Positions 32,487 through 46,053 of a stretch of DNA of 64,000 nucleotides are shown here, one piece after another. This DNA comes from Hemerocallis citrina. Its lineage: Eukaryota; Streptophyta; Magnoliopsida; Asparagales; Asphodelaceae. The notes under the pieces are model-generated. The model saw only the letters and a list, made by a program, of their open reading frames with translations. It did not search any database and was not told where the DNA came from. The translations under genes and the position numbers were made by a program. Within the stretch, counting starts at the first letter, position 1. The number at the start of each line of letters is the position of its first letter. Location: contig CM030362.1 in NCBI GenBank assembly GCA_017893485.1, forward strand, positions 1,215,929 to 1,279,928, given 5' to 3'.

Positions 32487-35400
32487 AATATTGTCACGCC
32501 CCGCTTCCCAAAATACGGAATACGAGTGCGTGACGAAGCCCGGCGAATGATCTTAACATCATTCATAAGCTGTAGGATCGACTCAGCATCATAACAAGAA
32601 TATACAAGAGAGATATATATAACCAAGCATGCATGAATAATTTATTAAGCAACAGAAAACAATTGAAAACAAATAATAATGTCCACATAGTTTTCAAGTA
32701 TGGATCAAATTAAAATTCGGGAACATCAGCCCGTTACAAGTTCTTGAATAGCAAGAAATAATAATTCAGGAAAACAAATAATTCAGAGAACAAGTATTCT
32801 AATCAAGCCCTTTCTCCACTTGAAAGCTAGAACCTTTGCTCACCAATTCCAGCGGGTAGCTCGTCTCCAAAGTCTGCTTAATAAATATAAAAAGAAAAAG
32901 ACAGAGAAAAACAAGAGAAAATGCCCTTAGTGCAAGCTAGGGCCACGAATAGTAAAAATGAGTACAAGTAATGGGAAATTGGGATCAAGAATGTAGTAGG
33001 GATATAACAAGTAGTGGAAAGAACCAAGAACTAGTTAGCAAGAGAGATATCTTAGTAAACAGGCTGAATAACAAATACTAATGGTAAAACACATGACAAG
33101 TGAACCTGTAGGGGTATCTAACATCAAGTGACAAGTCTCAAGTCTAGTATCATGTAAAAAGTGCCAAGTCTAGTATTTCAAGTGTCAAGTCTCAAGTAAC
33201 AAGTTGTCGAGTATCAGGTAACAAGTTGTCAAGTTCAAGTTTCATGTTTCAAGTCTTATGTATCATGTTTCATGTATCATATCGTCAAGTATCAAGTAAC
33301 AGGTGTCATGTTCAAGTTTTATGTTCAAGTCTTATAGTTATTACTATCTAGGTAGTACTTCATGCATCCATACTTTTACTACATGGTTGCTACAGTCAAA
33401 ACAATTTCGTTTAGACCTAGTAATGGAGTCTATAGGGTGGTGTACTCAGGTATCAAGTATCAAGCAGGCACGGTTCATGAATACGAAAATAAATAACAGG
33501 TTCACGAAGCAAGTTCGTGAATACTAACAGGTTCAAGACCCACACAGTGAGTTCATGAATACAACAGGTTCATGAGCCAAGTAACTGACTCCATGAATAC
33601 ATCAAATGCAACAGGTCCATGAACCGAGTACTGGGAAACACCCCTTCTGAGTACACTTACCTATATTGTCCACCACTATGGTTTTTTTCTTAACCCCGGC
33701 TTATTACATTTGTTCAGACAGAATTTGTGTATTTGAGTTTATACATGTGAAACAGGGTTAAAATAATGTAAATTAATTCTAAGAAAAATTGAAAATGTCC
33801 TATAGGTTGTCCAGCAATTACATATAAAATTTCAAGTCAAACGCTTGCTGTTTACATAGTTACATTAATTTGCAAGGTAAAGGTATGCAGCAGTTTTACG
33901 AATCTGCGTCTACCAACACAGCTGCAGTAAAACTGCAATAACTCCTACACCGTAACTCTAAATTCGAAAATTTTGGAGGCTATCGATATCTAGACATCCA
34001 GGTCTACATTTTCTATTCCGGGCTCGGGTTCAGATTCTAATGTTAAAGGGGTTAAAACAGCGAAGCAAGATTCAGGACAGCAACATGAGGGAATATCTTA
34101 CTAGTATAGATTATATGGAAATTTGTCATTAGGCGTCTAAGTTATTGTGTGATATAAAATACAGGATAATGATGGTCAAAACAGCAAGTAATAATTGTTT
34201 TTCCAAGTCAAATGGTTGCAAGTTCATCAAATACAAAATATAACATGTGCATACAAATCTAGGCTCCTTAATCTCATGTGTCAGTGTATTTAGGGGATAA
34301 AATGAGTCCAAGTGGTTATAGTTTAATACAATGAAATTATTGTGACTCTTAGAATTATGAAATTTTGAGGTTTAATATTGATCAACAACGATAGTCAAGA
34401 AAGAGTCACAATTTCTAACTATTTGTAGTATTTTTCAAAGGGTGCTTGTACTAGAACAAAAATGTGTACAAGTAGAATACTTGCCTTGATTGACGACGAT
34501 TAGATCCGATTGTTGAAGAAAATGGGGTCGAAAAATCCCGGGCACAATCTCCCAAAAGCACATGTGAAGCACGTGCAAGAAATCAACAGTAGGGCAAATT
34601 TTCCCCACACCGGATCCCGCCAAAACAGCAAACAGCGTCGCGGATCTGCTGCGCCAACACACGGGACAGCAAAAGCGACCAGTGGAATCGCTCCTACGCA
34701 GCGGATCTGGCCAGAATAGCGAACAGCTCCTTCGGATCTGCTGTGGCCGAACAGGGGACAGCCAAACGAACCAATGGCTGTCGTCTTCTTCCTCACGACA
34801 GCAGCTAGCGGAAAGACGACGGCGCAGGGCTCGCGCGATTGCGGCGATGTGACGCAGCAGGCTTGCGACTCTGGCGGCGGTGACATGAGGCGGCGGATGG
34901 TCGGGAAGCGACTGTGGCGGCGATGGCGACGATCCTCTGTTCCTGGTTTCGAAACAGGGGAGAAGAGTCGGAGGAGTTGGTTAATGGCGAAGTTGGATTT
35001 GGATGGGTTTCGGGAGTGGCTCGATGGGTGAAGACGAAGGTGGATGAAGGGGTTGACGAAGAGAGTGGTTGAAGGGTGGTCGGAGGGCGAGGAGGCAGAG
35101 AGTTGATGGGTTTCGGCAATGGCAGAGTGGGTTCGAGGGTGTTTGGGTGATGGTGGAGGCGACGGCATCGATGGATGGTGATGGGGACGATGGAGACGAG
35201 GGAGGCGATGATGATGGGATTGAATTCTGGGGGTTGGAGCGAAGAACGGGTTGAGAGACGATGCGAGGGAGACGGAAGCGAGAGGAAGACGATGGAAAAG
35301 GGAGAAGAAGGGAGCGGCGGGTTGTTTAGGGCTTAACAATAACTAGGTTTAGGGGTTAGGGTTAGGATAGGGTTTTCGGGTTTTGGGTAATAGGGTATCC

Positions 35401-35673
35401 ATTTCAAATGGGATCTAACAGGAGAATTGGTCAAAATGCAATAAAATGGGAATTAAAGAGATAAATGAGAAGAATTTGTCAATTTTTCATGAAGAATGAC
35501 ACAAAGTGCACACAAATGAATTCGGTAAAAGGACCAAAAAAATTGAGTCAAGGCAAAATAATGATTTTATTCAGACTGAAATAAAATGCAGGATCTCAAT
35601 ATAGATGAAGGAGTACAATGAGGCGAAATACAGTATAAAAATACAAATACGGGAAAACAGGAGTTACAAATAT
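32487..35673 (-). mobile_element. Solo LTR (3.18 kb), perfect TSD AATAT, minus orientation
   Basis: LTR 32492-35668. On the minus strand it starts TGTAACTCCTGTTTTC and ends ...GGGAAGCGGGGCGTGACA, the ends of Tekay/Del-like Ty3 LTRs. AATAT flanks it on both sides (32487-32491 and 35669-35673), so recombination between two LTRs removed the interior. It contains short-period caagt/catgt repeats (33115-33330), a 'ggttcatgaatac' repeat block (33470-33620) and a GC-rich part (34560-35330) whose minus-strand frames are low-complexity and not convincing. Same ends as the solo LTR at 46054-49887. Confidence 0.85.
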
Positions 35674-35700
35674 ATTCTTTATCGACATTGGTATAGAAGA

Positions 35701-37563
35701 AAGTTAAAGGTAGATAATAAGAAGAAGAAAAAAAAAGTTCTTCTCTCTAGAAACACTAAAGAGAAAAGGTCTCAAACAAACAACCCAACAAACAAGCTTC
35801 GATGGTTAGACGTCGAACGGGAAGAGGGGAAGACTCCCTGCTCCCCCCCAGCGGTGTAGATGTTGTCAAAGATTCGACTAGGGCTTAGAGGATTTTTGTT
35901 AGCGGCGGTCGGCGCGGAGGGGTTTTGCGGCGTCAAGTGGCTGGCGTCAAGGATGGTGTTTGCGTCGCCGAGCTTTGTTGAAGCGGTATCGAGGTAGACT
36001 TGTTGATTGTCGTTGGCGGGATGTGCTTTCATCGGAGATTGGAGGTGCTGGCGATGTAGGTTGTCGTCGGGATGTTGACGACATTTAGGGGGATTTGATG
36101 GTTGCCGCCGACGGTAGAAGCAAGCGACAGTTGACTTTGTGGTGGCTGTCGTGGCGTTGATTGATGACGTGAAGTAAGTCGACTTATGGTGTTGCTGTTG
36201 TGATTGGCAGGCGGCATCGACGGCTGGTGCGGAGTGCGTGATCGAAAGAGCCTCGAGATGGGGGTGGAGTGGAGAGGGGCAAATGGTGGCCATTCTGGCT
36301 AGAGCGGCCGGAGTTGGACGAGAAGGTGATTAGGGAAAAGATGAGAAATTGATGTTTGATTGATTGAGATTGATCGATTGAATTTTGACTGATTGATTGA
36401 TTGAGTAGTTGATTGATTTTTGAACATTTGAATTTCAAATTAGGGTTTAAAATTCAAATTATATTTGGAGATGTGAAGGAGGAGAGTTGAGGGGGATATT
36501 TGGATCATGTGTGAGTTTCAATTTAGATTTTTGAAACTCTTATCATATTGGGAGAGATAGTCTGTTTGATGTTGAATTTTGAATTTCAAATCCATGGTGT
36601 TGAATTTCAAATTTAAATTTGATTTGGTTAGTGGAGGAGGAGATTTCAATAAAATTCGAATTTCGATGTAGATGGTTGAAATTCTTATTATAGATTTTAG
36701 AGTTTGGAGAGATTTTCTTGTTGTAGTCCGAATTTCAAAATAGATTTTGTTTGAAATTCAAAGTACTGTATGGAGGATGTATGGTTCTTGTGAGAAATTC
36801 AATGTAGATTTTTGAATTTCGAATATGTGTGGAGATGGAAGCTAATTTGATTTTTGAATTTCAATATATACTTTTGAAATTCAAAACATATTTAGATGGG
36901 TAGATTTAGTGCCCATTAGAATTTCAATTTAGAATTTTGAAATTCAAAACATATGTGAATGGTGGAAAGAGGACCATTGGTTGTCTTATGAATTTCTAAT
37001 TAGATTTTTTGAAATTCTCATCTTGTGGGAGGAGCGATGGGTTAAGAGGGGGATCCCCAAAGATGAGCTGCCAAGGCGGAAGTGTTCGTCGGAAGTTCGT
37101 CGAAAGCGTTGACGTGTTGGTCGAGAACAGTGACTATTGTTGAGGGCTGGATTTAACGCAATCGAAAGATGGCGTCGCGGTGGGATTGGATTGGTGGACT
37201 CGTCGGGTGTGATGGATGCATGCCGCCTTTAAATAGCGGTTGTGGTTATGGCCAAGGCGGCCGTTCGGGGGAAGGTGGGGTGAGTCTCTGGGGTGGAATG
37301 GAATTTGAATTTTTAATTGGATGAAATTCGAATTACATCTGGTTTTGATGGGTGAGAGAACATGTGTAGATGCTTTCGTCTACAAGTGTGGCTAGGGGAG
37401 TAACTAGTTTATGTTGTAGAGTGAGCTATGTAATTGTTTTCCGTTGTTCCGTTTTAGGAACATAGATGTAGGTTATCTGTAATACTTGTTTCGTTAATAT
37501 ATTATTAATGAAGCGGTGACGCGGTGACCTTTTTCTATAAAGAAAAAAGTTAAAGGTGGATAA
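35701..37563 (+). mobile_element. Non-autonomous LINE/SINE-like insertion with 17-bp TSD
   Basis: Flanked by AAGTTAAAGGTAGATAA (35701-35717) and AAGTTAAAGGTGGATAA (37547-37563), 17 bp with one mismatch, as expected for target-primed reverse transcription. The body (35718-37546) has a GC-rich 5' half without long frames, a middle full of 'gaatttcaaat' variants, and a 3' end '...taatgaagcggtgacgcgg' then an A-rich tail. No reverse transcriptase. A similar sequence in reverse orientation lies at about 42625-43960, so this is probably a family mobilised in trans by an autonomous LINE. Confidence 0.7.
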
Positions 37564-38126
37564 AAAAACATGGAAATAAATCTATAACATAAGGAATACA
37601 TTTATATGTATAGGTATGCATGTATGTATATATGTATGTATGTGTACCTAAGAAATGGGATTTGTGCTCATAGCAAATAAAACAAAAATTAAGATGGCAG
37701 TTCCGGAAACAAGTGACTCAAAGCTTACATATTAACCAAAGACAAAGAAGCCGAGAGCTAGCTAGATCCACCCATTTCTTGTTATTCCCTGCCATCTACA
37801 TATGTATCAGTGTATTGTATATCAGAACATCGTTAAGCACGACGACAAGATGATATTAAAACAGAATAAATAAAAGAAAAACTCTCATTAACTTAACAAG
37901 GAAGTGGACCAACCGTCACCAACTGTAGGCTACTTATTTTAGAAACAACAAAAAAAAAACCGACAAGAGACTAAAACAAATCTTTCCATTGCCGAGCACA
38001 CTTCCACATAACAATAACAATAGATCAAATGAAGCGGTAACGTGGTCAACTTTATTAAATGTAGCTAATAATCGAATAAGAATATAGATCTTAGAATACA
38101 AGTTAACTAAAACTCAAAAAAGTTTT
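37564..38126. other. AT-rich spacer with a possible retroposon tail
   Basis: No gene seen. The piece 'aatgaagcggtaacgtgg' near 38029 resembles the 3' end of the insertion at 35718-37546, suggesting an older degenerate copy. Confidence 0.35.
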
Positions 38127-39070
38127 TTACGTGTAATACCCCGCAAAATAAAATGATTTATTTTGCATTAATAAATAATATTATATTTGTAAAGTTAACT
38201 ATTTTGACTATTTTCTTGAAACTGTAATTATGCACGTGCAAAGTTATGAATTTTTGAATACTTAAAATTTTATGGTTAATGATTGATTTTCCTTATTTAT
38301 TTATGACATTTTAATTTTCAGATTTATTTAAATTAATTTGACTATTTTACAAATTTATCAAATTTACAAGTGCAAAATACGTACAAATATTTTTGGATTA
38401 AATATCCAATTTTATATTTTTATTAAATTCTCCTAATTATAATTGAGTCTATCCTAAATTTTGGAATTTTTCTGAATCAAGAAACTATTTTTATAAATAT
38501 CTCGAAAGATAGGGGCTTTTATGTAAAAAGCCTTTTGTATTTCAAACAAATAATAAAAATTAGTTTTTACTGACTTTTTGGCTTTCCATGGTCATCATTG
38601 AAATTAAAATATATTTAAACTTTATTTAGAGTTGATTTGGTAAAGATTTAAACAAATATGGTGTTTTTGCAAATATGGAATTTATGTTGGATCTTGTGAA
38701 AAGATTTTCTAGGAAAGTAAAAGTCATATATTTTAATTGGAAAATCTAATATTTATTATTATATATTATTTATGAATTTTCTGGATTTTTACGAATATTT
38801 TATGACGTATTTGCAAATATTACAAAAAGAAGAACTTTTGTGCAAAATTGCCACCCTGAGTACAAATCCAAATTTTCTTTATTTCTGGGCTGTTCTGGAT
38901 TGCTGGACAACTCAGTAGTAAAAGGATTTGATTTGATTTTAATTTATTTAACTTATTTTAACTACTTTTTAAAGAAAGGTTTATATATGTAAAGTAATAA
39001 TTTGTTAAGGGATGTTTCCATAAACTTGTAAAACCCTAAAACTCCAGATTTCAGCCTATATTATGCCCAC

Positions 39071-39969
39071 TACAGCCGTAGACCTGGCAAACGGGCCGGG
39101 TCGGGTACCCATGGGTACGGGTTGCTTGACCCACGGGTCCAACGGGCCGGGTCGAAAAGTAACCGCAACTTTTTTTAAAGTTTTTTTCCAACCCGGACCC
39201 GGCCCGCGGGTACCCACAAGTACCCATGGGTACCCGTCAATATTTCATTGTTTATTTTGAGTTTGTTTTGGGGTTTTTAACAAAAAATTAAAAATTTATT
39301 TTAATTGAATAATTGATTAAAAACATTAGCAACATGCTATCATTTTTTTAAAAAATTGAAAATATAAATTGAATAACTAAAACAACAACAAATGTAATCA
39401 GGAATCAAGAACGATAATTTAATAAGCTTGTTGTTTGTTGTTTTTTTATGCTTCTTGTTCAAATAAATATACGTATCAACATTCAAAATCCAACAAGCAT
39501 TTCAATTTATCATTTCATCAACAAAGACAAAAGAGCAATAATTTGTCCAATCATGAAAAGAAAGAGCAATTATTTTTCAAAGTATACAGACATAATTGAG
39601 TCTAAACAAAATTTAAACATAATCAAAAATACAATTGCAAAATCAAAACAATGAAACCATATGACAAGTTTCTAAAGTCTTGAAATTAATTACATTAAAA
39701 ACAATGAAACCAAATAAAATTCAAACTCAACACACTCAAATAAATTACAACTCAAGTTGATGATTTTTTAATTGAATTTAATTTATTTAAATACATGGGT
39801 ACCCATGGGTACCCGTGGGTATAACCGACTCGACCCGCGGGTTCACGGGCCGGATAAAAAAGTAACCGCTCATTTTTTTCAAAATTTTCCTTACCCGTAC
39901 CCGGCCCGTACGGGTACACCCGCGGGTACCCACGGGTCACGGGTCAAGATTGCCAGGTCTATACAGCCG
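39071..39969. mobile_element. hAT-type non-autonomous element, perfect 8-bp TSD TACAGCCG
   Basis: Body 39079-39961 (883 bp). TIR TAGACCTGGCAA / TTGCCAGGTCTA; TACAGCCG at 39071-39078 and 39962-39969. Sub-terminal regions are rich in gggtacccatgggtac-type palindromic units; the interior is AT-rich without transposase. Inserted inside the solo LTR, so it is younger than the LTR. Confidence 0.92.
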
Positions 39970-40917
39970 TCCCTCTCCTCTGCAAAAATAAAATATATTT
40001 TTACTATTAATTTCTTGGAGTTTTGAAGAGGTGATTTTGGATTTCGCAAAAGAATGGATTTTCTTATTCTTCATTAATTCGATTGGATTTCTTCATTTAG
40101 GTGAGTGACTTGTTTTGTTTTGTTTTTGTTTTGTGTATGTTGTATGCGAGTGATATAATTGTTTTGATTGTTCTTGAATGTTGTATGTGGTATTTCATCT
40201 ACTAGAAAGCATGGTAGGGTTTGAGTATGAATATGTACATGATGGATTGGATGGATTGATGAATTAAAATTGGATCTTGTGAAACCCTGGTTGTTTATGA
40301 ATAAAATTGTATGTGGGTAATTCGAGGTTGATGAATAATCTATTTGGAGATCGTAGGTATGCTATTTCTTTTGGATTAATGTGGGATTGATTGAATATGG
40401 TAGATTTCACGCATAAACTAATAAAGATGAGATTTTTATCACTTTTGAGTATTGGTTGAATGAAACTTGATATGGTGATGTTACAAATTGATTATGGTTG
40501 TGAGTTGTAATGGTGATTCAGTTTGAGAAATTCGGAAGAAAAGTATGAATAAGAAATCATGTCTTGAGAATCAAAATTGAGAATTTAGTGAGTTTGTGGA
40601 AATGAATCCAAATTGGGGATTTTCTTTGAGATTTTGATATTTATATGGTTTGGATCTAAATACGAAACTATTTCAATGATCAATAAATTTTTAAGAAACT
40701 CTATTTTGATTATATGCACAATTTATGTTTGATTGAAAGAAATTAACAAATCGCTATTTTTATAAACTCAATATGTTTTGATTTAGTTTTGTGGGTTATT
40801 ATAAATCCTACAAGTTGTATTTGACCATGTAAGAAATATGCTTTTTGTAGAAATCGTTTTCATAAAGTAAAACTACGTATTGGTTGAAATGTGCACAACC
40901 AAAAGTCTGCAGTCTGT

Positions 40918-41270
40918 AGGTCGACAGTCGACCGGTATGACTTCTCAGTCGACCGACGTGACCTGACTGCTGTGTTCTCTAGTTTTTATTGAAATTTTGT
41001 TCTGAACAGCCGATTGAAGACTTTTACAGTCGACTGGTACCACTTAGAATTATTCTTAAAGATTATTGGATTTTTTTCGCTCTGGACAGTCGACCTATGA
41101 TTTTTTACAGTTGACTGCTATACTTAGAATTATTTTCTTAAAGATATTAAATTTTCTCTGGACAGTCGACCTACGACCCTTTACAGTCGACTGCTATACT
41201 TAGATTATTTTCTTAAAACCATGGAATTTTCTTTCGGGACAGTCGACTTACACTTGTCTATAGTCGACTG
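40918..41270. repeat. Five palindrome pairs in the plus-strand solo LTR
   Basis: Core starts: 40927/40948 (21 bp; an extra core at 40920), 41009 (GCCGAT)/41029 (20), 41089/41110 (second GTTGAC; 21), 41165/41186 (21), 41242/41263 (21). The region corresponds to 16079-16347 in the other copy of this LTR family, but spacer sequences and the number of pairs differ. Confidence 0.88.
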
Positions 41271-42619
41271 ATACTGATGTATTTTTATATTTTTGAATGT
41301 TTTTTCAAATAATTTATTCTCTAAATGTTTATAACCTATAACTTACTATTCTATACTTTACCTTCTACTGGACATATGTTTTCGAGTGGTTTAACTGAGC
41401 AATTTATGTTGGAAGATTGGTTTGGATATTGGGTGTGAGTCTCTAGAGGGTATGTGCGACCCTACTATACCGGCAGTTGAGATATTTATGTTTGGGCCTG
41501 TTGAGGCATTTTAGTTGATCAATTGTTGAGTTAAGTCCGGTGGGGTACACCAACTCTAGGAGATTCGTAAAGTAATTAAATAACCTAAATGATAAGGACA
41601 GGCACTAGTGGTGATATGATGAATGAGAACATGGGTTATGGACCTCAGTATGGCTTGCGGTGTGAGATAATCCCCGGAATTATCTAGGTGTGAGTGAAAT
41701 AGTCTCCGGAATTACCTGTGGTGTGGTATTGATCTCCGAAATTATCGGGGTCGAGGCGATGCGCATGTGGTATTCGTGTGATGGAGTGCCATCGCTTGCG
41801 GTGTGGGGTATTCTCGAAGACTCCCAGGTGTGAGTGAAATAGTCTCCGGAATTATCTGTGGATAGAGATTGACCTCTGAAATTATCGGGGCGTGGGCTAA
41901 TACTCACAATTTATCTTTATCTCGTAGTAGTCATCGTGTTAGGATTAGTTGCATAGCGGGGGATTAAACCCTACAATATGGAGACATTAAGGGCTTGCAC
42001 CGGACCTATGAAGAGTGGGATGCATAGACTTCGACAAGTACGCATTAGAGAGTCAGCATATAGAATTGTGTTTTCTTGACTTGGTTTCAGGCATGTGTTT
42101 ACCTGTTTTCTACACTTGACACTTAGTCTAGCTACACATGTTTTTCATGTTTCCTTGTTATTTCTTATTTCTTTTATTCTTGTCTCTAGTACGTGTAGTT
42201 TATGATTCCATGTTTCACATTTACTTATGTTGCTTGTTCTATGTCACTCACACATTTATGGCTGACCCCTTTAGTTTTTGGGGTTAGGGTTATCTCTAGC
42301 CTCATATTTTACAGGTGATTTCTTAAGGCTCGAATTTGGGTGCTTGAGTTCAATTGATATAGTGACTTATGTAATTTGTAAAAGAAAGTGTTGTAAAGAA
42401 AAGAGAATTGTAATTCAAGGTGTATTGTATTCCGCTGTGTTATGTAAATGATTATTATAATGAAAGTTGAAATAAAAATTATCTGTGTTTTTGGACTGTG
42501 TTTGCTGTTACATTGAAGTTGATGCTGGAAATTGTGCCACGTATTTCTAAGATATCATGTTGGAAATTCGGGGCTCGACATTACGTGTCGGGTGCAATTA
42601 CATGGAGATCATGATGATG

Positions 42620-43960
42620 AAGGCAATCGTTTTTTTTATCGTTAAACGGTGGGTAAATCCCCCCGCATTTCATTAAAGAGAAATTAACAAAACATACAAC
42701 CAAAAATAAGGCTTATGAAGTTCAGATCCCAATAGCTTGGGTTCTGGAACTCATACACCCCAACCAACAAACAAAAAAAATACAGCGAACTCTAGTCCTA
42801 CTGATCGGCCGCCCCCGTTAGAGCAAATTTCTCATGCCAATTTGGGCTCATTCTCTCACTCAATCCCTCGCTTGTACACCGTTTATCCTCTCCAACTATC
42901 GTACACTCTCCCTCGTCGTCCCCAACAGTGACCCAAACGACAAGTGTAAGCACCATATGAGAGATACCACAGGCACTCCACCAATCTGACAACTCCATGT
43001 CAAGATTGAGTCCTCGTTCTCATTCCCTCACTTCACCCTCGATGACTATCACCGCAACCTTGCAACGTGGATAGACGTCGCACCTGACCCCTGCGAGCCC
43101 TCTGACCTGAAAGAAACCAAAGGCACCCCTCACTTTGACCAACAATGGTCAAAGTAGAGCCCAAACTATAAATTTGCCTGACACCAGACGCCCACATCAG
43201 CTAGGGCACATTTTACTGCTAACTGTAAATCGGTTGTAATTTGGATATTAGGGACGAATTTTGATTTAAGAAGCTTCTCACCGTTAACTCGAATTTCAAC
43301 ACTTGAATTGAAATTCAACTCTCCCCCCTACTACATCACTTCCCAGATCAAAATCGAATTTCAAAACCAATTTTGAAAATCGAAAATCTCCTTCACCCCG
43401 ACTCTCTTCCCGACCTCCCCCACGTGCCTCCACGGCATTCCTGACTGCCCCAAGTTCGCCGAATGCCACCCGACACCGTTGCTTGGCAGCACTCCCGCTG
43501 CAAGCCCTGACGCAACCAACTCGAGCTCCGACTGTTCGTGCGTCGCCATCCCCGATGCCGCCAACGCATGTCAAAGACTCCCACAACCAATACCACGAAC
43601 AACCCTTCCCAATTCGGAGACCGATCCCCTCCGACATTCGGATTCCACCAACCCTGGCCCGCTGCCCTAGTCCAACGACCACCTATGGCCGCCAACCCTA
43701 GCCACCAGATAACTGTCAACCCCATGGCTTACTAACGTACGCCGTTGCCCTTGCCCTGGTCACGCTCAACGAACCACTCCGCCAATCCGTAGGCGCGCTC
43801 GATGAACCCCGCCGTCGGCCCAAGCCACCCGGTAACGCCCGCCCTGGTCGCGCCAACCCTAGGCGCCCTCGACGAGCCCCAACTGATCTCCATCCTGCCC
43901 TCGACGAGCCCCAAAGGTTCTTCTGTTCATTTTTTGATGTAATAAAGAGGGGATGCCATT
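42620..43960 (-). mobile_element. Probable LINE/SINE-like insertion, minus strand
   Basis: Minus strand ends ...TTTAATGAAATGCGGGGGG and then an A-rich stretch (complement of 42630-42638). Inside, 'gaatttcaa/ttgaaattc' units and a GC-rich 5' half resemble the insertion at 35718-37546. Frames in the GC-rich part (43296-43735) conflict with each other and show no domain. I could not find convincing target duplications. Confidence 0.4.
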
Positions 43961-44471
43961 AAAGGCAGAAGCATTTACGTGTCATAGAGCAAGCAAGAAT
44001 TTTTGGTGACTGCAACACGGCCTGCATCAATCACAATGAGGGATACACTACCTGAGGAGAATAACGTGGTGTCCAGCGAATCTACATGTGTGCATTTTTC
44101 TGCACTAATTAATGCTTCCGCCTATGGATTAACTTTTTTGTTGTTATTTATGTGTGAGCAATGTTTGTTCTGCTGAATTGAATTAGAGCTTCGTCTGTTT
44201 CAATTTGATGTCAAGCATATATAGATCCTCAAGTTATTTCAGGTATATGTACTTCTAAAATTTCCTAGTATGCATGTATTGTACTAAACATCATTACGAA
44301 AGCTAAAATGACAGAAGAAAGGACCAACAGGAAAACTAATTGGACCGTAAATTGATACCTTAGAATACTTAGTGGCGTGCGCTCACACTACCATATGCCT
44401 ACATAAAAAGTGCAAATCACCGGTTTAGTAATAATTAGGATGATTTTTCACGGATATTATCTTGAAGTATA
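43961..44471. other. Spacer, nothing recognised
   Basis: AT-rich DNA before the copia element; no gene or repeat end supported. Confidence 0.4.
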
Positions 44472-45092
44472 TGTTGGGGTTTGTGGATCCAATACACGAT
44501 AATGGGTTGAAGAAGATGGACGAGGAGAGTCGAAGTGGGAGCAATCAAGTCAAGAGTGGTTTGAAGTTACAGGCAGAGTTGCGGTCGACCGCACCCCAGG
44601 CAATGTACGGTCGACCATCTCGCTCACTGATTCAACCTTGTACACTTGAAGAGGCGATTGGTCGACCGCACAGTCGAAGGCATGAACCGGTCGACCGACT
44701 TGGCATTGCAGTGACCGTCCTGACGTTGTTTGATGAGCGGCTGAGATTAAAAGTTTAGAAAACCTACATATATTGTATTGTGTACGACTTTAGGGTTAAG
44801 TACAAAGAAAATAGAGATATACCAGCCGTCATTGAGAGAGAGGGAGATAGAGTGAAACCCTACACTTTGGGGGTGAGATCTTGAGAGATTTGTAAACATA
44901 TTCTTCATATTTCTAGTGGAAATCGCAGGAGTACCTCTGCGCGGGGAAGTAGCCATTGTTTTGGGTGAACCTGAAAAAAATCCCTTGTATTCTTGTATGT
45001 TGATTTTGGTTGCTCTGTGTTCTCTTGTTTTGATTCTATTGTTCTTGCATATCGTCGTCGTTGTTGAGTTATTCCGCAGTTAAAATTCAACA
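44472..45092 (+). repeat. Copia 5' LTR
   Basis: 621 bp, TGTTGGGGTTTG ... TTCAACA. Contains GTCGAC cores at 44584, 44610, 44661 and 44690, mostly as CGGTCGACCG. Compared with the 3' LTR (53094-53544) it lacks segments of about 12, 8 and 34 bp, and two of these gaps lie at palindromes. Confidence 0.9.
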
Positions 45093-45113
45093 AAGTGGTA
45101 TTAGAGCTACAAG

Positions 45114-46053
45114 TTGGTAGTATTGATTGAGATCAGGGACAAAAGTAGAGTTAAGGAGTTCGATGGAATAGATTTCACAATATCAAAAATCCAAATGATT
45201 GCGTATCTCCGACAGAATGATCTAGATGATCCGTTGTTTGGTTTGAAGCCAGAAGGTGCGGAGGTCGATCCGGTTGCGTTAGCGGCTTGGAATAGATTGG
45301 ATCAGAAAGTGCTTGGACAGATTCAATTGTCTCTGAGCAGGAAGGCGCTATTTCACATTGAGAAGGCAAGGACTGCGAAGGAGGTAATGGAGATATTGAC
45401 ATACATGTTTGAGAAGCCAAATGCAGTGAACCAGATTCTTCACCTTAAGAAGTTGGTTAACTTGAAGTTGTCAGAAAGGGGTTCGGTTGCTGAGCACATC
45501 AACAATTTCTGAATAGTTTACAATCAGATGGAATCATCGGGTTTAAAGTTTGAGAAAAGGCCACAATCGTTGTTGTTGCTATCCAGTCTTCCCAATAGTT
45601 ACGGCACAGTAGAGCAGACTATTTCAAGCACCATGAATGATACGACAACCCCAAAGGATGTTATAAGCAGCATTATGAATGAGGATGCAAGGAGGAAAAG
45701 ACATGGAGAGACTTCGGTGTCATATCCTAGCAATGTCGCGCTGTCAGTTGATAACCGTGGTAGAAGTAACAACAGAGGGAAGTCACAAAGCAAGAATCAC
45801 AGGTCCAAGTCATGAACAGGACATCGCAAAGGTGAGTGTTGGTATTGCAAAAAGGCAGGACACAGAAGAGACCAATGCGAGGAGTATAAGAAAGCACAAG
45901 TAGGATCACAGGTAGCCAATGTGGTCAGTATTGAACCCCATCTAGATGAATTGTGTTTATTTACTGTATTTAAAATTATGCAAGATGATTGGTATATAGA
46001 CTCAGGTGCTTCTTATCATTGTACCCTCCATAAGGGATGTTTTTTAGGCTTAC
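45114..46053 (+). pseudogene. Copia gag and start of protease, broken
   Basis: One frame with in-frame stops at 45510-45512 and 45813-45815. The Gag (UBN2-like) part shows KEFDGIDFTISKIQMIAYL and AWNRLDQKVLGQIQLSLS. The zinc knuckle CWYCKKAGHRRDQC is at 45837-45878. The protease active site WYIDSGASYH is at 45990-46019. The frame is then interrupted by the solo LTR and resumes after 49892. A functional element would translate Gag-Pol as one polyprotein; this copy cannot. Confidence 0.88.

Larger units (their letters stand above)
38127..42585 (+). mobile_element. Solo LTR of the long-LTR Ty3 family, perfect TSD TTACG
   Basis: LTR 38132-42580, beginning TGTAATACCCCGC and ending AATTCGGGGCTCGACA; TTACG on both sides (38127-38131 and 42581-42585). 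Its last 100 bp align with the LTR end at 14486-14590 (minus), so it is the same family. Without the nested hAT (39079-39961 plus duplicated 8 bp) it is about 3.56 kb. It contains palindrome pairs at 40918-41270 and a 'ctccggaattatc' repeat block at 41665-41890. Confidence 0.88.

Noticed and set aside
34500..35339. 279-residue minus-strand frame inside a solo LTR
   Set aside because: Low-complexity His/Pro/Ser-rich translation in GC-rich LTR DNA with competing frames on both strands; no domain and no counterpart in the related solo LTR at 48657-49163.
35345..35400. Telomere-like ggttaggg repeats
   Set aside because: Only a few degenerate units inside a solo LTR, also near 49290; not an interstitial telomere.
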